A DNA stretch of 64,000 nucleotides, from assembly GCF_013623835.1 (NCBI RefSeq), contig NZ_JABKDE010000005.1, positions 1-64,000 of the forward strand, read 5' to 3'. Within the stretch, counting starts at the first letter, position 1, and every line of letters begins with the position of its first letter. This DNA is from Brevibacterium oceani. GTDB lineage: Bacteria > Actinomycetota > Actinomycetes > Actinomycetales > Brevibacteriaceae. Positions 60,115 through 64,000 of this stretch are shown here, one piece after another. Below the pieces are notes generated by a model. The model did not search any database. It saw only the letters and a list, made by a program, of their open reading frames with translations, and had not been told where the DNA came from. Made by a program: the position numbers and the translations under genes.

Positions 60115-61830
60115 TCAGAAGAGCTGGCGGAGGTTCGTGCGGGCGAGGTCGATGAGTTCATCGCCCTTGCCCGAGAGCACCGTGCGGATGGCGTAGAGGG
60201 CGAAGCCCTTGGCCTGCTCGACCGTGATCGACGGGGGCATCGACAGCTCCTGACGTTCCGTGACGACGTCGAGGACCGCGGGCCCGTCATAGGCGAGGAA
60301 TTCCTTGACGACCTTCGGCAGGTCCTTGGACTTCTCGACACGGAAGCCCTTGATTCCGACCGCCTCGGCGATGGTGGAGAAGTCGGGGTTCTTCAGGTCC
60401 GTGCCGAAGGTGACGAAGCCGGCGGCCTTCATCTCGAGCTCGACGAAGTTGAGCGAGGAGTTGTTGTACACGACCGTCTTCACCGGCAGCTTGTTCTGGG
60501 TGAGCGTGATGAGCTCGCCCAGCAGCATCGTCAGCCCGCCGTCGCCGGCGAGCGCGATGGTCTGCCGATCCTCGAAGGCCGCCTGCACACCGACGCTCTG
60601 GGACAGGGCGTTCGCCATGGAGCCGTGGCTGAAGGAGCCGATGAGGCGGCGCTTGCCGTTCATCGTCAGGTAGCGGGCCGCCCACACCACGGGGGATCCG
60701 ACATCGGGGACGAAGACCGCATCGTCATCAGCCATCTCGTCGATGAGTCGAGTGAGGTACTGCGGGTGGATCGTCCGCTTCGACGGTGTGGCCAGTTCGT
60801 CGAGATCCTTGCGGGTCTTCTGATAGTGCTTGGTCAGCGCCTTGAGATGTGTGCTGCTGCGGTTGGGCTTGATCTGCGGCAGCAGAACCTCGACGGTGTC
60901 GGCGACCGTCCCGACGAGCGGAATGTCGACCTTCGTGCGACGACCGATCTGAGAGCCGCGCACATCGACCTGGATAACGGTCGCGTCCTCGGGGTAGAAC
61001 TGCTGGTAAGGCAGGTCGGTGCCGAGCATGAGGAGCGTGTCGCAGTCCTTGAGCGCGGCATAGCCGGAGGAGAATCCGAGCAGCCCGGTCATACCCACGT
61101 CATAGGGATTGTCGTATTCGACGAACTCCTTGCCGCGCAGCGAATGGACGATCGGCGCCTGCAGCTTCTTGGCGATGGCGAGCAATTCATCATGGGCGCC
61201 CTCGGTGCCGGCACCGGCGAGGATGGTCGTCTTCTTGCCTTTGTTCAGAGCCTTCGCCGCAGCCTCGATCTGGGAGTCGGCGGGGGTCATGTGCGACGGG
61301 TAGGCCCTGACCACCTCGGCGGCGGCATCGATCTCACTCAATCCGACGTCACCGGGGATCACGAGGACGGCGACGCCGCGCTTCTCGACGGCTTCACGCA
61401 TGGCGATGCGCAGCAGACGAGGCATCTGCTCCGCCGACGCGACGTTTTCGACGTAGACGCTGCATTCGCGGAACAGCTCCGTCGGGTGGGTCTCCTGGAA
61501 GTAGTTCGAACCGACCTCGTCGCTGGGGATCTGTGCGGCGATGGCGAGCACAGGAACCCGTGAACGCTGAGCGTCGAAGAGGCCGTTGATGAGGTGCAGG
61601 TTGCCGGGCCCGCAGCTGCCCGCGCAGACCGCGAGTTCGCCGGTCAGGGCGGCCTCACCGCTGGCTGCGAAGGACGCAGCCTCCTCGTGGCGGACGTGGA
61701 CCCATTCGAGCTGAGGGTTGACCCGCAACGCATCGGTGAAGCCGTTGAGCGAGTCTCCGGGGACTCCGTAGACCCGCTTGACTCCGCTGGATACGAGAGT
61801 ATCGACGATGTTTCTGGCGACGGTGGGCAT
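60115..61830 (-). CDS. poxB: pyruvate dehydrogenase (quinone) / pyruvate oxidase
   Basis: 571 aa from the ATG at 61,830 with GGAAGGA upstream. ThDP enzyme: N-terminal YGVPGDSLNGFTDAL and HVRHEEAASFAASGEAALTG with the catalytic Glu, central FAD-binding domain, and the ThDP motif LAGDGGLTMLLGELITLTQN...NN. The C-terminal membrane-binding helix region (SITVEQAKGFALYAIRTVLS) favours PoxB over acetolactate synthase. It decarboxylates pyruvate to acetate with electrons to quinone. Single gene. Confidence 0.92.
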   Translation of the reverse strand: MPTVARNIVDTLVSSGVKRVYGVPGDSLNGFTDALRVNPQLEWVHVRHEEAASFAASGEAALTGELAVCAGSCGPGNLHLINGLFDAQRSRVPVLAIAAQIPSDEVGSNYFQETHPTELFRECSVYVENVASAEQMPRLLRIAMREAVEKRGVAVLVIPGDVGLSEIDAAAEVVRAYPSHMTPADSQIEAAAKALNKGKKTTILAGAGTEGAHDELLAIAKKLQAPIVHSLRGKEFVEYDNPYDVGMTGLLGFSSGYAALKDCDTLLMLGTDLPYQQFYPEDATVIQVDVRGSQIGRRTKVDIPLVGTVADTVEVLLPQIKPNRSSTHLKALTKHYQKTRKDLDELATPSKRTIHPQYLTRLIDEMADDDAVFVPDVGSPVVWAARYLTMNGKRRLIGSFSHGSMANALSQSVGVQAAFEDRQTIALAGDGGLTMLLGELITLTQNKLPVKTVVYNNSSLNFVELEMKAAGFVTFGTDLKNPDFSTIAEAVGIKGFRVEKSKDLPKVVKEFLAYDGPAVLDVVTERQELSMPPSITVEQAKGFALYAIRTVLSGKGDELIDLARTNLRQLF

Positions 61831-62151
61831 GTCATTCCTTCCGTTGAAACACGAGCGCCGGGGCGCTGCCACGGATCCCGGCAGGGGCTGCCCGCGATGG
61901 GGCCTTGACCTCGCCTTCAGTCTAGCCCCGCACACCCGCACCGAGGCTGTCCGATTCCTCACGCTTGCGTGCGGGAATACGCGGGAGCAACCTCACCGAG
62001 GTGGCCCGTCGGAACGTCCGCACCTGCACTCGATCAGTGCCGAAGAACATGACAAGCGATTTTCCATGTCTCCGAAACGCGTAAAGAATCCGGCAGATTC
62101 TTTACACGTTCAGCCGATGCGGCCACGGACTTGTCAGATCTGAGCGCGCTT
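61831..62151. other. 321-bp spacer with hairpin at 62,081-62,105
   Basis: No gene seen. GTAAAGAATC, CGGCA, GATTCTTTAC is a perfect 10-bp stem 47 bp downstream of the MFS stop on the minus strand and probably ends that transcript. The remainder should hold the poxB promoter. Confidence 0.5.
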
Positions 62152-63318
62152 TCACGTCCGCGCGGACAGCAGCGTCGCCAGGGTGAGCAGTCCTGCCATG
62201 GCCACCGCCATCAGCGGGTATCCGCCGAGCACTCCGGCCAACGCCGGACCCGCCACCGGGGCCAGTGCAGTGCCCGCGGTGATCGGTGCGACGAAGACGC
62301 CGTTGATGGCCCCGTAGTTCTCCGTGCCCCACCGGTCGGAGACCGCCGTGGCCTGCAGCAGCGTCATACATCCGCGCACTCCCCCGGTGACCATGGCGAT
62401 GCCGATGAGCAGCCAGACCGGTCCCGGGATGAAGGCGAGCAGCCACAGTCCCACCGCGCCGGAAGCGAAGAGGATGACGGTGCGTGTGCGCGTCGAAGTG
62501 TGCCTCTCGAGGTTCGGGTACCCGAAGCGTCCGGCCACCTGTCCGAAGCCGACGAGTCCGAGTGCGAGGGCGGCGAGGCTGTAGCCGGCCCCGCGTTCGA
62601 TGATGAGCGGGATGATGTTGATCGTCACCGCGAAGAGGGTGAACGTTGCGATCGCCACGGCGATCTGGAGGGTGATGAAGCGGGGATGGCGGGTGACCGT
62701 GCGCAGCTGGGTCCGGCTCGGTCGCTCGGCGCGTCCGGCAGCCTCGTCGGTCCATGTCCGGTTGAGGAAGAACAGGTGCATCGGCAGCGCCAGGACAGCG
62801 AGCAGCCCGGCGAGGACCGCATAGGTCCCCCGCCAGCCGAGTGCATCGATGAGCCAGGCGATGATCGGGGCGAACACCGTCGAGGCGAGCCCGCCGACGA
62901 GCGTGATCGTCGTCAGCGGCTTCGTCCGTTCCTCTCCATACCATCGAGTGATGATGGCGAAGGCCGGCGGGTAGAGAGTCGCGGCCTGAGCGAAGCCGGC
63001 GAGGACCCAGGCGGCGAAGAAGACGGGGAGGTTCGGGGCGATTGCGACGAGCCCGAGTGCGGCGACCCCGACGAGCGTGCCCGTGCCCATGATCAGCCGC
63101 GGGCCACGGTCGTCGAGCATCCGCCCGACCGTCGGTCCCATGAGCGCGGAGACGATGAGGCCGAGCGTCAGTGCGGCCGTGACCGTCGTGTGGCTCCACC
63201 CCATGTCCGCCGAGATCGGCGTGACCGCGACCGGCAGCGAATAGTAGAGCAGGCCCCAGCAGACCAACTCGGCCAGGCACAGCGCAGCCAGTCCCCCGCG
63301 TGGCCTATCGGTGATCAT
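62152..63318 (-). CDS. MFS transporter
   Basis: 388 aa from the ATG at 63,318 with GAAGGA upstream. Twelve hydrophobic segments; motif A-like LMGPTVGRMLDDRGPRLIMG, and helix 4-5 AGFAQAATLYPPAFAIITRW with FAPIIAWLIDALGWRGTYAV, which resembles the OFA/monocarboxylate-type (YhjX-like) branch. Its start overlaps the end of the JetD-like gene by 14 bp, so it is translated from the same mRNA. Substrate unknown. Confidence 0.85.
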   Translation of the reverse strand: MITDRPRGGLAALCLAELVCWGLLYYSLPVAVTPISADMGWSHTTVTAALTLGLIVSALMGPTVGRMLDDRGPRLIMGTGTLVGVAALGLVAIAPNLPVFFAAWVLAGFAQAATLYPPAFAIITRWYGEERTKPLTTITLVGGLASTVFAPIIAWLIDALGWRGTYAVLAGLLAVLALPMHLFFLNRTWTDEAAGRAERPSRTQLRTVTRHPRFITLQIAVAIATFTLFAVTINIIPLIIERGAGYSLAALALGLVGFGQVAGRFGYPNLERHTSTRTRTVILFASGAVGLWLLAFIPGPVWLLIGIAMVTGGVRGCMTLLQATAVSDRWGTENYGAINGVFVAPITAGTALAPVAGPALAGVLGGYPLMAVAMAGLLTLATLLSART

Positions 63319-64000
63319 CGGATCCTTCGCCGAGGTGGCCCTGCGTGTCCGTGGACCCATCGTCGCGTTCACCGCGGTCGCGTTCCTCCTCGCCGAGGTG
63401 GCCCTCCGTCGCGTCGCCGGCAGCGGTCCGCAGCCGGCCCAATGCCGTCTCCCAGGGAATGCGTTCCTGTTCGAGGCGGACGTCGCCTTCGGTGCGGAGA
63501 CGATCGAGTGTGCGGGCTTCGCTGCCGGTCAGCTGCGCGAACGTTCCTGTGTGCGGCTTCGGTTCGGGCACCCACAGGTCTGCGTGTGCGAGCAGGGACG
63601 CTTCGTCCATGAGCACGGATTCGACTCCGGGCAGGCGGCTGCGCAGGCGGTTGAGGATCGCGAAGCCGTGTGAGTCGAGGTCACCCCAGTAGAGGACGCG
63701 GGCGACGGCGATCCAGTCGAGTCGGGTCACCTGGTCGACGGCGTAGCCGGAGCCGTGGACGGCGACGGCCGAGGGCCAGGCCGGCATGGCGAGCACCGAT
63801 TCGAGGTTTTCGAAGACGAAGACCAGCTTCGGGGCCAGAGGCAGGCCGCTCAGCTGCGAAATCGGTGCGGTGATGTCGTCGAGAACGCCGGTCGGCGCGG
63901 GGGCGGCAGTGGTGTCTGAGTCAGCGGCGGCCTCGCCAGATCCCGCGCCGGAGACCAACGCCGGGTCGAGGATGCGCAGCCGCAGTCGCGGTTCGGCGTC
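63305..64000 (-). CDS. jetD: Wadjet anti-plasmid system protein JetD, C-terminal part (5' end outside window)
   Basis: The frame is open at the right edge; the visible 231 residues begin DAEPRLRLRILDPAL. They match the DUF2220/JetD C-terminal toprim-like nuclease: VFVFENLESVLAMP with the first acidic residue, then VARVLYWGDLDSHGFAILNR with the DxD metal site, and VLMDEASLLAHADLWVPEPK. JetD is the nuclease that cleaves plasmid DNA extruded by the JetABC SMC-type complex. After LGRLRTAAG there is an unusual 37-residue charged tail (EERDRGERDDGSTDTQGHLG). The partners jetA, jetB and jetC would lie beyond 64,000. The stop overlaps the MFS start by 14 bp. Confidence 0.85.
   Translation of the reverse strand, partial: DAEPRLRLRILDPALVSGAGSGEAAADSDTTAAPAPTGVLDDITAPISQLSGLPLAPKLVFVFENLESVLAMPAWPSAVAVHGSGYAVDQVTRLDWIAVARVLYWGDLDSHGFAILNRLRSRLPGVESVLMDEASLLAHADLWVPEPKPHTGTFAQLTGSEARTLDRLRTEGDVRLEQERIPWETALGRLRTAAGDATEGHLGEEERDRGERDDGSTDTQGHLGEGSDDHR

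Noticed and set aside
59986-61563. Long open frame antisense to poxB
   Set aside because: Shadow of poxB codon usage; no recognisable domain.

Overview
High-GC actinobacterial chromosome. Gene content and local order (FMN riboswitch with ribD-ribE-ribBA-ribH, LysG/LysE, lactate permease with LldD and a FadR-type regulator, PoxB, a Zur cluster with a zinc-free L36) fit a member of the Micrococcales; a Brevibacterium-like organism is my best guess from protein style. I see no rRNA, no recognisable tRNA and no CRISPR array. No replication origin is visible.

Layout. Positions 1-22,500 are an accessory, mosaic region: the tail of an IS3-type transposase at the left edge, an A/T-richer SEC-C gene, an XRE/AbiEi-like regulator with a broken partner, a complete IS1380-type element inserted in a 26-bp divergent promoter, a nonsense-mutated and truncated IS481-type element just after ilvD, an IS3-type element joining that remnant to a truncated VOC gene, several regulator/enzyme or regulator/exporter pairs (TetR-MFS, SDR-XRE, TetR-NmrA-type reductase, a LysE exporter) and a two-gene abortive-infection operon (Abi_C protein plus HEPN-type Abi protein). 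A 90-bp repeat occurs in direct orientation at 12,411 and 21,808, flanking this last part.

Positions 22,500-64,000 look like core chromosome. An IdeR-boxed siderophore-binding lipoprotein is followed by the lactate module (lctP-lldD with a readable promoter and operator, divergent lldR), a very large RND/MMPL transporter with a coiled-coil insertion, and a zinc cluster (COG0523 metallochaperone, Zur, a P-loop-less COG0523-like protein possibly related to Mrf, and zinc-free bL36). Then come MobA-like, amidase, DUF998, ICL/PEP-mutase-like, VOC, a frameshifted membrane gene, RecQ-like helicase with a PRTase-like tail, a TetR/membrane-protein pair, DUF3800, HIT, DUF6176, LysG/LysE, an ABC-YhgE pair, a TDT-family carrier, DUF805, a MarR-MFS operon, the riboswitch-controlled riboflavin operon, PoxB, an MFS transporter, and at the right edge the C-terminal part of a Wadjet JetD protein whose JetA/B/C partners would lie beyond the window.

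Regulation is unusually readable. Many regulator genes have a clear inverted repeat in their intergenic region, several genes appear leaderless (TANNNT box 6-7 nt before the ATG), and convergent or operon ends carry very long perfect hairpins (15-28 bp stems).
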